Shown: positions 47,143-57,027, counted from the stretch's first letter. The stretch: 64,000 nt of DNA from Pullulanibacillus sp. KACC 23026 (GCF_029094525.1 NZ_CP119107.1:3100001-3164000), one strand, 5' to 3'. Notes: generated by a model from the letters alone, not told the origin. Made by a program: numbers and translations.

Positions 47143-48308
47143 TAAAACTCACGCGCCCAATCACGGCGCTCCTGAACCCGCTGGACTAATTCTTCCAGTC
47201 GGTCTCCACCGAACGTCTCCATTAATTCCCGGGCAACCTCCCAGGCAACCACACTCTCACAGACAACACTCGCTGCGGGAACCGCACAATTATCCGTCCG
47301 TTCAATACTTGCTGCAAACGTTTCTTTTGTATCAATGTCGACACTTTGAAGCGGCTTGTACAGAGTTGGAATAGGCTTCATGACACCGCGTACCACGATC
47401 GGCATGCCATTGGTCATACCGCCTTCAAATCCGCCTAAACGGTTCGTTTTACGAGAGAAACCCTCTTCTTTAGACCAAATGATTTCATCATGCACCTGAC
47501 TTCCTGGCAGATTAGCCATCTCGAAGCCTTCCCCAAACTCGACTCCTTTAAAAGCATTAATGCTCATAACAGCAAGGGCCATTCGTGCATCCAGTTTGCG
47601 ATCATAATGAACATGGCTGCCCAATCCAATTGGTGCGCCTTTCACAATCACTTCGACAATTCCACCTACCGAATCTCCATTGTCTTTCGCTTGATCGATC
47701 GCCTGCTTCATTTTTTCTTCTACCTCTGGGTCCAGACAGCGAACCTCTGAGGCTTCTGTTTTTTCTCTAAGAACAGCTAGATCCTCAGGAACCTCTGTTT
47801 GGTCCCAAACGCCGCCAATATTCACCACACGGCCGCCCACTTCGATTCCAACTGCCTTTAATAGTTCTTTCGCAACCGCTCCCACCGCAACACGAGCCGC
47901 TGTTTCACGAGCTGAAGAACGTTCAAGAACATTTCGCATATCGCGGTGTCCGTATTTAATCGCGCCGTTTAAGTCGGCATGACCAGGACGAGGCCGCGTC
48001 ACTTGTTTCTTAATAGCCGTTGGGTCATCTACGGGATCTGGACCCATAATATCCACCCAATTTTTCCAGTCTTTATTTTCAACAACAAGGGTGATCGGAG
48101 CACCCGTTGTCTTTCCGTGGCGAACCCCGTTTAGAAATTGAATTTGATCCGTCTCAATCTTCATGCGACGGCCGCGGCCATAACCGCCCTGTCTTCTTCT
48201 TAATTCCTCATTAATGACTTCTGCCGTTAAAGTTAAACCAGCCGGAACACCTTCGATAATCGCTGTAACTTGGGGTCCATGTGATTCGCTTGCTGTTAAA
48301 TAGCGCAT
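47142..48308 (-). CDS. aroC: chorismate synthase
   Basis: This FMN-dependent enzyme makes chorismate from EPSP. The product of 388 residues has [14 protein letters not shown] at the start, [15 protein letters not shown] near 38, [34 protein letters not shown] near 126-159 (key residues G, H, A, R, D, R, S, S, R, E, T) and [20 protein letters not shown] near 295. GGAGG lies before the ATG. It is called aroF in older B. subtilis usage. The single-base overlap with aroB indicates one operon. Confidence 0.97.
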   Translation of the reverse strand: MRYLTASESHGPQVTAIIEGVPAGLTLTAEVINEELRRRQGGYGRGRRMKIETDQIQFLNGVRHGKTTGAPITLVVENKDWKNWVDIMGPDPVDDPTAIKKQVTRPRPGHADLNGAIKYGHRDMRNVLERSSARETAARVAVGAVAKELLKAVGIEVGGRVVNIGGVWDQTEVPEDLAVLREKTEASEVRCLDPEVEEKMKQAIDQAKDNGDSVGGIVEVIVKGAPIGLGSHVHYDRKLDARMALAVMSINAFKGVEFGEGFEMANLPGSQVHDEIIWSKEEGFSRKTNRLGGFEGGMTNGMPIVVRGVMKPIPTLYKPLQSVDIDTKETFAASIERTDNCAVPAASVVCESVVAWEVARELMETFGGDRLEELVQRVQERRDWAREF

Positions 48309-48675
48309 TTTATTGCCTCCTAGTTCTAGCCTTTCTTTTCATAGAAAAACGTTTATGAATCCAGAAAATGGCGGCGGCAGTCAATAAAGAGTTGCTAAAG
48401 CACGCCTAGCCGTTAACCACCACTTAAGGTCCAATCACTTTTATAGCTTTTAGAGTTGGCCTCTTCTGTCAAATGAATCCTCACGTTTTGTTTTAAGCAC
48501 ATAGTCGGATCGCCCCCCCTGATTCAGAAAGGATTGGATCGCAGATAATGCCGTTTGAAAGTTATAGGCTGCTGATCTTATTCTATTTTACATAAATTCT
48601 TTTCCCTTTTAAAGTATCGAAGTATTCGAGATTGTTCAAGTCATTTAATCATTTTTTCTGAAAAAATACCTTCTA
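48309..48675. other. intergenic region between aroC and ndk, no gene seen
   Basis: About 370 bases with no supported open frame. In B. subtilis cheR lies here; no trace of cheR is seen. The promoter for aroC-aroB should be within it, but I cannot place it with confidence. Confidence 0.5.
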
Positions 48676-48706
48676 AAAAAAACAGCCGCTTATGGCGACT
48701 GTTTTA
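48676..48706 (-). terminator. intrinsic terminator after ndk
   Basis: AAAACAGTCGCC-ATAA-GCGGCTGTTTT on the minus strand forms a stem with one mismatch and is followed by more T, 14 bases after the ndk stop. Confidence 0.85.
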
Positions 48707-48719
48707 GATAAGGCTTGGA

Positions 48720-49163
48720 TTAAACCCATGCATCCACATTTTTCGTATAAGTTACCAATTCATTTTCGTTAAAAAATAAATTGATTTCGCGAGCCGCACT
48801 TTCCGGGGAATCCGAACCATGGATAATATTTTGGCTCATTTGTACCGCGTAATCACCGCGAATTGTTCCAGGAGCGGCTTCTTGCGGATTCGTTGCTCCC
48901 ATCATTTTGCGAGCCGTTGCAATAACGCCATCGCCTTCCCAGACCATCGCAAATACAGGACCCGATGTAATAAAGTTGACCAGCTCTCCAAAGAACGGGC
49001 GCTCTTTGTGCTCACCATAATGCTGTTCAGCTAATTCCCGTGTAATCACCATTAATTTGGCACCTGCTAGCTTATAGCCTTTTTTCTCAAAGCGAGTGAC
49101 CACTTCACCGATTAAATTGCGCTGTACACCATCTGGTTTAACCATTAAAAACGTTCTTTCCAT
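48720..49163 (-). CDS. ndk: nucleoside diphosphate kinase
   Basis: Ndk balances nucleoside triphosphates by passing phosphate through a histidine. The product of 147 residues has [19 protein letters not shown] at the start, [16 protein letters not shown] near 55, [18 protein letters not shown] near 89 (key residues N, P, G, T, I, R, D), and the active-site His 115 in NIIHGSDS. The start at 49163 matches known Ndk proteins and has GTGAGG before it; a 14-codon upstream extension is not supported. Confidence 0.97.
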   Translation of the reverse strand: MERTFLMVKPDGVQRNLIGEVVTRFEKKGYKLAGAKLMVITRELAEQHYGEHKERPFFGELVNFITSGPVFAMVWEGDGVIATARKMMGATNPQEAAPGTIRGDYAVQMSQNIIHGSDSPESAAREINLFFNENELVTYTKNVDAWV

Positions 49164-49546
49164 TCTAAAATCCTCACCTTCAACTATGTAATAACTCGTT
49201 TTCAATACTTGGTTACGCTCTCAAAACGGAGCGGCTTGTCTCTAAAAGAAAAGACAAGTCTAGTCTATCAAAAAACCGACCCTTTTTACAAATTTCGATC
49301 AAGAAATCGGCTTTCCTTCTGTTGCTTTTAGGTTTGACTGCCGTTTCCCTTAACTAGACAATCGCTCCCTTTTAAAGCCACTATCAGCATGTTTATAGCC
49401 GGGATGTTAGAAAAGCAAGCGACAGACCACGCTTTTCAATTCACAAAAAAGCATCGTTTCAAGGCTGCCCATTCTCTATTTAAAGACTAGCAGCCCTTTT
49501 TGATAGCCATTGCGGTGTGCCACGATAAATATAAGGGTATCCCGGC
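49164..49546. other. intergenic region between ndk and hepT, no gene seen
   Basis: Nearly 400 bases of AT-rich sequence with several small T-rich inverted repeats, but no strong terminator, RNA or open frame. It should carry the ndk promoter. Confidence 0.45.
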
Positions 49547-50521
49547 TTAATATTTTCGCGTGCCTATGTAATCCGCAATTTCTTTAAGGTGCTCGACCGC
49601 TTTTCGGTCCTGCGGCAATTGATCAATCACCTGATAGGCTTTTTTCAGGTAACGATCGCTTAAGGCTTGAGCTTTTTCAATGCCACCAGAACCCCGAATT
49701 AGTTGAACCACCTTGTTCCATTCTTCATTGTCAAGCTCGTCACTCCTCAACAAATAGCCGAAAAGCTGTTCTTTCATTTCAGGATCTTCAAAAGCCATAA
49801 TGGTCGGCAGCGTTAAGTTTCCCTGACGGATATCACTAGCTGCCGGTTTGCCAAGCTGCTTTTCTGTTCCAACGAAATCTAAGATATCATCCGTAATTTG
49901 AAACGACATTCCCATAAAATAACCGAAGTAATAAAGGTGACGGCAGATCGTCTCGTCTGCTTCAGCTGCCTTTGCCCCAAGGTAACAGCTGACCGCCATC
50001 AAAAGGGCTGTTTTACGTTTGATACGGAGTAAATAACTTCTGAGATTCTGATGCCAATTATATTGATCACGTATCTGGATGATTTCCCCTAATGTCATCT
50101 CATGAATCGCATTGGATAAGACTTGATGGGCCGCTTTTACTTCAAGACTTGCCATTTCCTCCTGAGCTCTTGCAAACATAAAATCTCCTGTGTACATAGC
50201 AATTCGATTATCCCATTCTGCTTTAACCGTCTTCTTCCCTCGACGAAGATCCGCATCATCAATCACATCATCGTGAACAAGAGAGGCCATATGAATAAGT
50301 TCTAATGAAACAGCTACCTTCGTGACCACACCAGGCTTTGCTTGGCCGAACTGTGACGCCAGCAGGACGAATACGGGGCGAATCCGTTTTCCACCTGCTC
50401 TTAATAACTGATTCCCTGCCTTCTTTAGGATCGGTTGATCAGCCGACACGATTACCTCGAGTCGTTTCTCGATACGATTTAAATCGGGCTTAAACTGTCG
50501 ATAGATACCCGCTAAACTCAT
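49547..50521 (-). CDS. hepT: heptaprenyl diphosphate synthase component II
   Basis: HepT is the catalytic subunit that builds the C35 side chain of menaquinone-7. The product of 324 residues is a trans-prenyltransferase with GGKRIRPVFVLL near 43, the first aspartate-rich motif DDVIDDADLRRG at 84-95, and the second DDILDFVG near 213. It acts as a dimer with HepS, encoded at 51289-52062; MenG lies between them. Confidence 0.96.
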   Translation of the reverse strand: MSLAGIYRQFKPDLNRIEKRLEVIVSADQPILKKAGNQLLRAGGKRIRPVFVLLASQFGQAKPGVVTKVAVSLELIHMASLVHDDVIDDADLRRGKKTVKAEWDNRIAMYTGDFMFARAQEEMASLEVKAAHQVLSNAIHEMTLGEIIQIRDQYNWHQNLRSYLLRIKRKTALLMAVSCYLGAKAAEADETICRHLYYFGYFMGMSFQITDDILDFVGTEKQLGKPAASDIRQGNLTLPTIMAFEDPEMKEQLFGYLLRSDELDNEEWNKVVQLIRGSGGIEKAQALSDRYLKKAYQVIDQLPQDRKAVEHLKEIADYIGTRKY

Positions 50522-50570
50522 TGTCTCACCTTTTCATTTCATTAATTCATTTTCTCCCGAGGTTGCTTTA

Positions 50571-51284
50571 CTAGAGCTGTTTTGGTTTAACGCCATGGTG
50601 AATCGCTGCAATTCCACCTGTTAACGAGATGAAGGTAACCGATTCAAAGCCAGCTTCTCTAAACAGATCAGCTAACCGTTCTTTCGAAGGGAAGTTTTGA
50701 GTGGATTCGTTCAGCCATGCATATTCATCGTATTTATTGGCAAACCATTTGCCAAGTAAAGGCATGATCTTTCTAAAATAAAAGAAATAAATTTGTTTAT
50801 ACCCGATCAATGTCGGCTGTGACGTTTCTAGACAAGTTAAAGTGCCACCAGGCTTCAAGACCCGATGGATTTCTTTAAGCACGGTCAGATAATCCGGTAC
50901 ATTTCGGAGACCGAAGCCAATTGACACTTGATCAAACGTGTTCGCTTCAAAAGGCAAATTCATGGCATCCCCATGAATAAACTCAACGTTAGAAGACTTT
51001 TTAATTTCCTTTTTGTGTTCGGCAACTGAGAGCATATTTTGACTAAAATCAAGGCCTTTTACAGTCCCGTTCGGAAGTACTACCTGTGATAATGCCAGCG
51101 CCCAATCCCCAGTTCCTGTGCACACATCTAAAATTGACATCCCTGGTCGCGGGTTCATGCGCTTCATTGCCTTCTTGCGCCATACGATATGTTGATTGAA
51201 GCTGATCAAGGAGTTCATAAAGTCATATTTTTCATAGATCGTTTCAAATACGTGATGGACTTTTTCGTGCTTGCTTTCTGTCAT
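50571..51284 (-). CDS. menG: demethylmenaquinone methyltransferase
   Basis: MenG (UbiE/MenH family) methylates demethylmenaquinone with SAM, the last step of menaquinone synthesis. The product of 237 residues has YDFMNSLISFNQHIVWRKKAM near 20, the SAM-binding ILDVCTGTGDWALAL near 49, VKGLDFSQNML near 74, SIGFGLRNVPDY near 120 and the C-terminal GGIAAIHHGVKP typical of the Firmicutes enzyme. It lies between hepS and hepT, four bases after hepS. Confidence 0.97.
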   Translation of the reverse strand: MTESKHEKVHHVFETIYEKYDFMNSLISFNQHIVWRKKAMKRMNPRPGMSILDVCTGTGDWALALSQVVLPNGTVKGLDFSQNMLSVAEHKKEIKKSSNVEFIHGDAMNLPFEANTFDQVSIGFGLRNVPDYLTVLKEIHRVLKPGGTLTCLETSQPTLIGYKQIYFFYFRKIMPLLGKWFANKYDEYAWLNESTQNFPSKERLADLFREAGFESVTFISLTGGIAAIHHGVKPKQL

Positions 51285-51288
51285 GTCC

Positions 51289-52062
51289 TTAGCCTTCTTC
51301 CGCTAACAAACTCAAGTCCATTTTCTCAGGCTTAAAAAGCGAAAACTTAGATAATTGCTCGATAAACGGATAGCGTTTGATGTCGATATTAAGAAGACGT
51401 TGACTGCCTTCTTTCACTGCTTCATCTATAGTTTGTAAAAAGCCCTTTTTCAAATCTGGTTTTTCTTCAAGAATCGAGTGAAGAAATTTCGTCGATTTGC
51501 CATTGAAATAATGATCTTTTTCGTTGATTAAGCGTGCGACATAAAAATAGTCCGTAATCAACGCTTTCCATTTCGGCAAATTTAAATAATTGGCCACATT
51601 TAATAAAAGAGTTGACTCAATTTGTTTTATAAGTTCAAACAAGCGGCCATATGGAAGGTCGAGCTTAAAAAAGCTGGTCTTATCTTCGTTTATTTTCTGA
51701 ATCGCATCCGAAATTTGCTTAATCATGGAAAAATCGGATTGATCTGCTAATAATTGGTAATATTTTGAGCTGTAATAATCCCCTGCTAATGCCGTCAATT
51801 GACGGAGCTTCCGTTCTTTATCATTAGTTGAGGGGTGTATGAGAATCCGATCATGCGTTTCTAGGGCGAGATGAACGAGGCTAATTGATGTGATATAGTC
51901 TTCAACATTTGAATAGCTCCCGTTTTCCTCAAACATCGCGCAAAGAAACCAAATATGATCATAATCTATTTGAGGACGTTGAATAAAACGATTAAGCGTT
52001 GGATGATCAATCGCTTTTTCAATTTTATTGACTATGTAATCATAGTTGTCCAAAATGGTCAT
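51289..52062 (-). CDS. hepS: heptaprenyl diphosphate synthase component I
   Basis: HepS is the regulatory subunit that, with HepT, sets product length at C35. The product of 257 residues is all helical and matches the divergent HepS family: an N-terminal HPTLNRFIQRPQIDYD, SLVHLALETHDRIL near 61, and RQLTALAGDYYSSKYYQLLA near 84-103 (key residues R, L, G, D, Y, Y). It lacks the aspartate-rich motifs, as expected. The start at 52062 fits the family; an upstream extension of 25 codons is possible but has no better ribosome site. Confidence 0.9.
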   Translation of the reverse strand: MTILDNYDYIVNKIEKAIDHPTLNRFIQRPQIDYDHIWFLCAMFEENGSYSNVEDYITSISLVHLALETHDRILIHPSTNDKERKLRQLTALAGDYYSSKYYQLLADQSDFSMIKQISDAIQKINEDKTSFFKLDLPYGRLFELIKQIESTLLLNVANYLNLPKWKALITDYFYVARLINEKDHYFNGKSTKFLHSILEEKPDLKKGFLQTIDEAVKEGSQRLLNIDIKRYPFIEQLSKFSLFKPEKMDLSLLAEEG

Positions 52063-52260
52063 AGTTGAGCCCCCAGCACTCGGGTTGGTTTTATGCAGAC
52101 AGTATTCAAAACCATCCGCTTCAAGAATTCCATCCAAGTTATTTCAGTTATAAGCATTATTTACCATAATAAAAACCTTTATTAATTATAGCATTGAAAG
52201 AACCATGATAAAAGTTTATTCCTTTTCTCTTTGTTTCAACCCTATGACAATTAGGCCAAG

Positions 52261-52284
52261 AGAAAAGAGGCTAAGGCTTGCCTC
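52261..52284 (-). terminator. possible intrinsic terminator after mtrB
   Basis: On the minus strand GAGGC and GCCTC pair around eight bases and are followed by TTTTCTCTT. The stem is short, so the call is tentative. Confidence 0.45.
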
Positions 52285-52338
52285 AACCTCCCCTCATCCA
52301 ACGGCGGATGTTAGTCGCATTAAGTTGACGGCCAAGGG

Positions 52339-52560
52339 TTACTCGCCTGATTCGATCGTGCCATGCTTGGTAACGATGGTCGCTTTTCCCCTCACCTTAA
52401 TCGCAGACGTATGTTCAGTAAATTGGGCAAGCATCACTTCACCCTTGTCCAATTTTTCAGAGTGATGAAATCGAGTATCGGCCCCTCTGGTCAGCCCTAT
52501 GACATTCACTCCATTTTCTTTGGCCTTAATTACAAAAAAATCATTGATTTCATTTGCCAT
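52339..52560 (-). CDS. mtrB: tryptophan RNA-binding attenuation protein (TRAP)
   Basis: TRAP forms an 11-subunit ring that binds tryptophan and then GAG/UAG triplets in trp mRNA. The product of 73 residues is close to B. subtilis MtrB, with [26 protein letters not shown] at 17-42 (in parts) and [16 protein letters not shown] at 45-60. The RNA-contact residues Lys 36, Lys 55 and Arg 57 correspond to Lys 37, Lys 56 and Arg 58 of B. subtilis. It follows folE (mtrA) as in B. subtilis. Its target leader is at 45899-45946 in this window. Confidence 0.97.
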   Translation of the reverse strand: MANEINDFFVIKAKENGVNVIGLTRGADTRFHHSEKLDKGEVMLAQFTEHTSAIKVRGKATIVTKHGTIESGE

Positions 52561-52608
52561 CTAGTTATCCAACCCCTTTAGAAATCCCCGGTTAAGTCTC
52601 AAAATGAA

Positions 52609-53172
52609 TCAGCCTTTAATAAGCATCATGGCTTCGGAACGTGCTGATGAATCTTTCTCAAAAACGCCTCTTACCGCTGAAGTTACCGTCTTAGAGCCCG
52701 GTTTCTTAACCCCTCGCATCGTCATGCACATATGTTCTGCTTCAATGACCACAATGACGCCATGCGGAGAGAGTGTTTTGACAATGGAATCAGCAATTGT
52801 ACTTGTAATGCGTTCCTGAAGCTGAGGACGTCGCGTAACCGCCTCAACAGCTCGGGCCAGCTTACTTAAGCCTGTCACCTTTCCATCTTTCGGAATATAA
52901 CCAACATGGGCAACACCAAAGAACGGAACAAGATGGTGCTCACACATGGAATAAAAAGGAATATCCTTCACAAGAACGAGTTCTTCGTGATCTTCTCCAA
53001 ACACAGTCGCAAAATACTCATCCGGATTTTGATTTAAGCCTTGAAAGACTTCTTCATACATCCGTGCCACTCGTTTTGGCGTATCTAACAAGCCTTCACG
53101 GCTCGGATCTTCTCCGATAGCTTCTAAAATCATCTTAACTGCTTCTTCTATTTTTGCATGGTCAACACTCAT
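52609..53172 (-). CDS. folE: GTP cyclohydrolase I (MtrA)
   Basis: FolE makes dihydroneopterin triphosphate from GTP for folate. The product of 187 residues has [21 protein letters not shown] near 22 (key residues E, P, R, E, G, L, T, P, R), the zinc and active-site [22 protein letters not shown] near 71-92 (key residues C, H, H) and the C-terminal [11 protein letters not shown]. The start at 53172 has GGAGG eight bases upstream. It forms an operon with mtrB, so folate precursor and tryptophan control are linked as in B. subtilis. Confidence 0.96.
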   Translation of the reverse strand: MSVDHAKIEEAVKMILEAIGEDPSREGLLDTPKRVARMYEEVFQGLNQNPDEYFATVFGEDHEELVLVKDIPFYSMCEHHLVPFFGVAHVGYIPKDGKVTGLSKLARAVEAVTRRPQLQERITSTIADSIVKTLSPHGVIVVIEAEHMCMTMRGVKKPGSKTVTSAVRGVFEKDSSARSEAMMLIKG

Positions 53173-53303
53173 GAAATGGTCCTCCATCTTTCTATTATAC
53201 AGTGAATGTTAGCATATCACATACCTGCGTGCAAAAATAGTGGATTTCCCCATTCTACTTGTGCTATATCCATCATCATTAACGGAACCTTTTGAATAAA
53301 TAA

Positions 53304-53334
53304 GAAAAAGAGCCACTTCAATGTGACCCTTTTG
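53304..53334 (-). terminator. intrinsic terminator after hbs
   Basis: AAAAGGGTCAC and GTGGCTCTTTT pair on the minus strand, followed by TTC, about 35-60 bases after the hbs stop. Confidence 0.82.
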
Positions 53335-53366
53335 GTGTTTTGCCCTAAAAAGTTATGTATTTAACA

Positions 53367-53648
53367 TTAGTTAACCGCATCTTTAAGGGCTTTACCTGGT
53401 TTAAAAGCAGGCACTTTGCTTGCAGCAATACTAATTTCTTCACCGGTTTGTGGATTACGCCCTTTACGCGCGGAACGTTCACGAACTTCGAAGTTACCAA
53501 ATCCAACTAACTGGACCTTACCGCCTTCTTTTAATGCGTCGGTGATTGCTAAGAATACGGAGTCAACAGCTTTGGTTGCATCTTTTTTAGAAAGTTGAGT
53601 CGATTCAGCTACAGCATTTACCAATTCTGTCTTATTCAACGCCTTCAC
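53367..53648 (-). CDS. hbs: DNA-binding protein HU
   Basis: HU is the main nucleoid protein and bends DNA. The product of 93 residues has the typical [16 protein letters not shown] start, the central [27 protein letters not shown]-binding arm near 43-66 (key residues G, F, G, R, R, R, K, R, N, P, G) and [15 protein letters not shown] at the end. GGAGG lies upstream in a strong ribosome site. It is placed between spoIVA and folE as in B. subtilis. Confidence 0.97.
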   Translation of the reverse strand: MKALNKTELVNAVAESTQLSKKDATKAVDSVFLAITDALKEGGKVQLVGFGNFEVRERSARKGRNPQTGEEISIAASKVPAFKPGKALKDAVN

Positions 53649-53920
53649 CTCCTCTCGGGGAGCGTTTTGCTAAGTTACCATTTTTCAGGAAAACTACTAG
53701 AAAAACGTGGTTCAACGCTATATTAATGTATGCTTTAAAATAATTCAAGCCTCTTTTTAACTAATTCCCGCTAAAATCCAAGCTTTTTCTACATTTTGCT
53801 AAAATCCCGGTCACATTTAGTTATTAAGACCCTTATCTCCTTGATCCAACTAGATTCATAATAACCGAAAGTTTTGGATTTTAAACACAAATACTTAAAA
53901 TAATGTATTTAATTGACAAT

Positions 53921-53950
53921 AAAAAAAAGACTCTCGATGATTGAGAGTCT
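53921..53950 (-). terminator. intrinsic terminator after spoIVA
   Basis: On the minus strand AGACTCTC and GAGAGTCT pair around seven bases, followed by eight or nine T. The rest of 53649-53920 shows no gene and should carry hbs promoters. Confidence 0.9.
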
Positions 53951-53965
53951 GGCCAAACTATATGA

Positions 53966-55444
53966 TTAGAGGATAATGGCGATTAGACCGCCGGATCCTT
54001 CGTTTATGATGCGCTCAAGGGTTTCTTTTAATTTATAGCGGGCATTTTCAGGCATTAATGAAAGTTTTGCAGAAATACCTTCTCTAACAATGGAATTAAG
54101 TGAGCGGCCGAAAATATCGGAATTCCAAATTGAAAGCGGGTCATCTTCAAAGTCCTGCATGAGATAACGGACTAGTTCTTCGCTTTGCTTTTCTGTTCCA
54201 ATAATTGGGGCAAACTCGGATTCCACATCCACTTTAATCATATGAATGGATGGAGCTACGGCCTTCAACCGGACACCGAAACGCGAGCCTTGGCGGATGA
54301 TTTCCGGCTCATCTAAACTCATATCCGTAATAGCCGGTGCCGCAATTCCATAACCTGTTTGTTTCACCATCTTAAGCGCTTCAGCCACTTGGTCATATTC
54401 GCGCTTAGCTTCAGAAAACTCTTGCATGAGTTGAAGGAGATGATCCTTACCGCGAATCTCCACTCCCACCACTTCTTTTAAAACTTGATCATAAAGATCA
54501 TCAGGTGCATAAAGATCAATTTCGGCAATGCCCCGACCCATCTCAATGCCGGCAAGTTGGGCGTTTTCAATGAATTCAAACTCATCAAAATGACCGACAA
54601 CACGGTCGACATCACGCAAGCGGCGAATATCTTTGACTGTATTTTTTACAGCCTCTTCATAGCTTTCACGAAGCCAATGATCTTCCCTTAGAACCATTAC
54701 CCAGCTTGGAAGATTCACATTCACTTCAAGCACTGGGAATTCGTATAACGCTTCACGTAACACAACATTAATGTCGTGCTCCGTCATATTTTCAACACTC
54801 TGTGCGAGAACAGGAATATCATATTTCTCAGTAAGTTCTAAGCGCAACTGCTGAGTATCAGGGTGCTGCGGGTGTGTCGAATTGATGATCATAATAAACG
54901 GTTTGCCTACTTCTTTAAGCTCCTCGACAACTCGCTCTTCTGCAACCAAATAATCATGCCGCGTAATATCGCCGATGGACCCGTCAGTCGTAATGACAAC
55001 CCCTAATGTTGAATGCTCTTGGATAACCTTACGCGTTCCAATTTCAGCGGCTTCTTGAAATGGGATGGGCTCGTCATACCAAGGTGTATGCACCATACGC
55101 GGCCCGTTTTCATCTTCAAAGCCCTTTGCTCCTGGTACAGCATAGCCGACACAATCTACTACACGAATGTTCACATCTAAGCCTTCATCAACGCTGACGG
55201 ACACCGCATTGTTAGGGACAAATTTAGGCTCTGTTGTCATGATTTGGCGCCCTGCCCCACTCTGCGGCAACTCGTCTTGCGCACGTGCGCGTTCGGCTTC
55301 GTTTTCAATATTGGGAAGAACGACAAGCTCCATAAATTTCTTAATGAAGGTCGATTTACCTGTTCGAACCGCCCCAACTACGCCTAAATAAATATCACCG
55401 CCCGTGCGCTCGGCGATATCTTTAAAAATATCGACTCTTTCCAA
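53966..55444 (-). CDS. spoIVA: stage IV sporulation ATPase SpoIVA
   Basis: SpoIVA hydrolyses ATP to polymerise on the forespore surface and forms the base of the spore coat. The product of 492 residues has the N-terminal P-loop GAVRTGKST at 24-32, a TRAFAC-like GTPase-related domain with VVDCVGY near 95 and IINSTHPQHPDT near 186, a middle domain, and the conserved C-terminus that ends in GLIAIIL, which is needed for binding to SpoVM and SpoVID in B. subtilis. Length equals that of B. subtilis. A sigma-E-like promoter lies upstream. Confidence 0.98.
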   Translation of the reverse strand: MERVDIFKDIAERTGGDIYLGVVGAVRTGKSTFIKKFMELVVLPNIENEAERARAQDELPQSGAGRQIMTTEPKFVPNNAVSVSVDEGLDVNIRVVDCVGYAVPGAKGFEDENGPRMVHTPWYDEPIPFQEAAEIGTRKVIQEHSTLGVVITTDGSIGDITRHDYLVAEERVVEELKEVGKPFIMIINSTHPQHPDTQQLRLELTEKYDIPVLAQSVENMTEHDINVVLREALYEFPVLEVNVNLPSWVMVLREDHWLRESYEEAVKNTVKDIRRLRDVDRVVGHFDEFEFIENAQLAGIEMGRGIAEIDLYAPDDLYDQVLKEVVGVEIRGKDHLLQLMQEFSEAKREYDQVAEALKMVKQTGYGIAAPAITDMSLDEPEIIRQGSRFGVRLKAVAPSIHMIKVDVESEFAPIIGTEKQSEELVRYLMQDFEDDPLSIWNSDIFGRSLNSIVREGISAKLSLMPENARYKLKETLERIINEGSGGLIAIIL

Positions 55445-55491
55445 TGTAAACCCTCCCGATCACATTATCGTAGAACAAACTCGAATACTAT

Positions 55492-55520
55492 ATAACTATG
55501 ACTTTGTCCACTAAATATGC
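55492..55520 (-). promoter_or_regulatory. sigma-E-like promoter of spoIVA
   Basis: On the minus strand GCATATT (55514-55520) is followed after 13 bases by CATAGTTAT (55492-55500). Sigma-E promoters have KMATATT, 13-15 bases and CATACAHT. It lies about 50 bases before the spoIVA ATG, and spoIVA is under sigma-E in B. subtilis. Confidence 0.6.
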
Positions 55521-55592
55521 CATTCTTCCCTAACAAAACTTCCTTCTGGAAAAAACTATAAATAAAATAATGGCAAAAGGAATTTGTTCGAA

Positions 55593-55631
55593 AGAAAACC
55601 TCTCCCAATCAATGTATTTTGGAAGAGGTCA
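55593..55631 (-). terminator. intrinsic terminator after yphF
   Basis: On the minus strand GACCTCTTCC and GGGAGAGGTT pair around about 14 bases, followed by TTCTTTC. Confidence 0.75.
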
Positions 55632-55672
55632 AAACATGACTTATAATTTTGTTAAAATTTATTTTGAACGAG

Positions 55673-56407
55673 TTATTTAGAAGGCGTTTTAAGTAAGAAG
55701 TTCACTTCACCTTTATCATTTAAGGCATAGGGGACGGACGCGACTGGGACATAAGGAGATTTTGCGTATAATAAATAGCGCAAGTCTTTTCCTTTTGGCA
55801 ATTTTTCTTTTGAAGCCTTGACTGCGTTATAAATATCCGGCAAATAATTCACGTAAACTTGAGACTTGCTGTCCATAAACAAACTGAGAGGCTGCCCCGA
55901 ATAAGGACTCTTCACCTCTGGCGCTGTTTTATAACCAATCGCTTTATAATCAATCGTGTAGCGTCCATCGGCCAAAATTTGACCAACCGGTGAAAATCCT
56001 TTGTTTTCACGAAAAACTTGTATCTTATTTTCGATGTCTTGAATGGTACTGATAATGGTTAAATCATAAACCTTAACGGTAGGATCGGTCTCTGCATTGA
56101 CAATGACGTATTGAAAATATCCCCCCTCTTCATAGGCATTGACAGGCGCTTCTGGAAGATATTCAGGGACAAGCCTTTTAAAATCAATCGCATTTTGTTC
56201 AAAAATAGGCGTTTCAGGCGTGCTGTTCTTGATGGGTAATACACCTGTTTTTTTCTTGTAATCATCCACTGCCTGCTGAACTTCCGTGATTTGAGCCTTA
56301 TAGGCAGTATGGCTAGTCGCTTTCGGGTCACCCGGATAGCCGCAAGCCTGAAGAATTATCGTGGTAAAAATAATGAGTGCAATCGCTGCCGTTCTTCGCT
56401 TCATCAT
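55673..56407 (-). CDS. yphF: YphF lipoprotein (DUF3939)
   Basis: The product of 244 residues has a lipoprotein signal with lipobox LQACG near residues 19-23, so the Cys is the membrane-anchored first residue after cleavage. The mature part begins GYPGDPKA and contains PEYLPEAPVNAYEEGGYFQYV and GRYTIDYKAIGYKTAP (described by their P, Y, G, F pattern), as in YphF/DUF3939. Function unknown. The start at 56407 has AAGGA about nine bases upstream. It follows yphE with a small gap, as in B. subtilis. Confidence 0.88.
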   Translation of the reverse strand: MMKRRTAAIALIIFTTIILQACGYPGDPKATSHTAYKAQITEVQQAVDDYKKKTGVLPIKNSTPETPIFEQNAIDFKRLVPEYLPEAPVNAYEEGGYFQYVIVNAETDPTVKVYDLTIISTIQDIENKIQVFRENKGFSPVGQILADGRYTIDYKAIGYKTAPEVKSPYSGQPLSLFMDSKSQVYVNYLPDIYNAVKASKEKLPKGKDLRYLLYAKSPYVPVASVPYALNDKGEVNFLLKTPSK

Positions 56408-56428
56408 ATCCGTCATTCCTTTTTCACT

Positions 56429-56626
56429 TCAAGTTCCGGGTCCAGAAGAAATTACGAGTACCATTAACAGTCCTCCAAAAATAAAAAGGCATGTTGCAAT
56501 AAATGAAACGATCCCTCTAAAAATGCCTTTTAATTTCGTCCGAGAGAGAAGGATGAGAAGGCTCGCCACAATCATGAACCCCATGGCCACAAAGGACAGC
56601 CACATTTTAACGAGTCCGAGTGACAT
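56429..56626 (-). CDS. yphE: YphE family membrane protein (DUF2768)
   Basis: The product of 65 residues has two membrane helices (about 9-29 and 38-60) separated by a short basic loop RTKLKGIFRG. This fits the DUF2768/YphE family, found beside gpsA and yphF in Bacillus. Its function is unknown. GGAG lies upstream of the ATG. It probably forms an operon with yphF. Confidence 0.87.
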   Translation of the reverse strand: MSLGLVKMWLSFVAMGFMIVASLLILLSRTKLKGIFRGIVSFIATCLFIFGGLLMVLVISSGPGT

Positions 56627-56988
56627 AATGGATGATCTCCTTTTTACTAGTTTAATTGGCTTTTCCTAAAGAACGCCTTATGTGACCTTCCTACACCTTT
56701 GGGTCACAAATAGAGGGTGCCTTCAAACCTTTAGGTGAAGGCGGTCACCTGGCTACTTAATTTCTAAAACTTTTCCCTGCTCGTTTTCTGTCTTGCTAAA
56801 ATATGTATAAAAAAAACGGTTTCAAGGGATCGGCATTAGAAAAGCGCTAGCGCCCTTGATTATCCAACCACACCGCGGCATGTCCCCTTATTTCAGCCAT
56901 TTTTTGTATAAAGAGGATCTTACAGCCTTTACAGTTAGTTAATTCAAATGATTTCTATTTAACAAACTATAAAGATAAGTATAAAACA
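56627..56988. other. intergenic region between yphE and the spoVIF terminator, no gene seen
   Basis: About 360 bases with no supported open frame. It should contain the yphE-yphF promoter; no consensus pair stands out. Confidence 0.45.
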
Positions 56989-57027
56989 AAAAAAAGCCGA
57001 AAGAAAGATAAATATCCTTCTTTCGGC
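56989..57027 (-). terminator. intrinsic terminator after spoVIF
   Basis: GCCGAAAGAAGGATA and TATCTTTCTTTCGGC pair on the minus strand with a long stem, then eight T. It lies 114 bases after the spoVIF stop. Confidence 0.88.
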
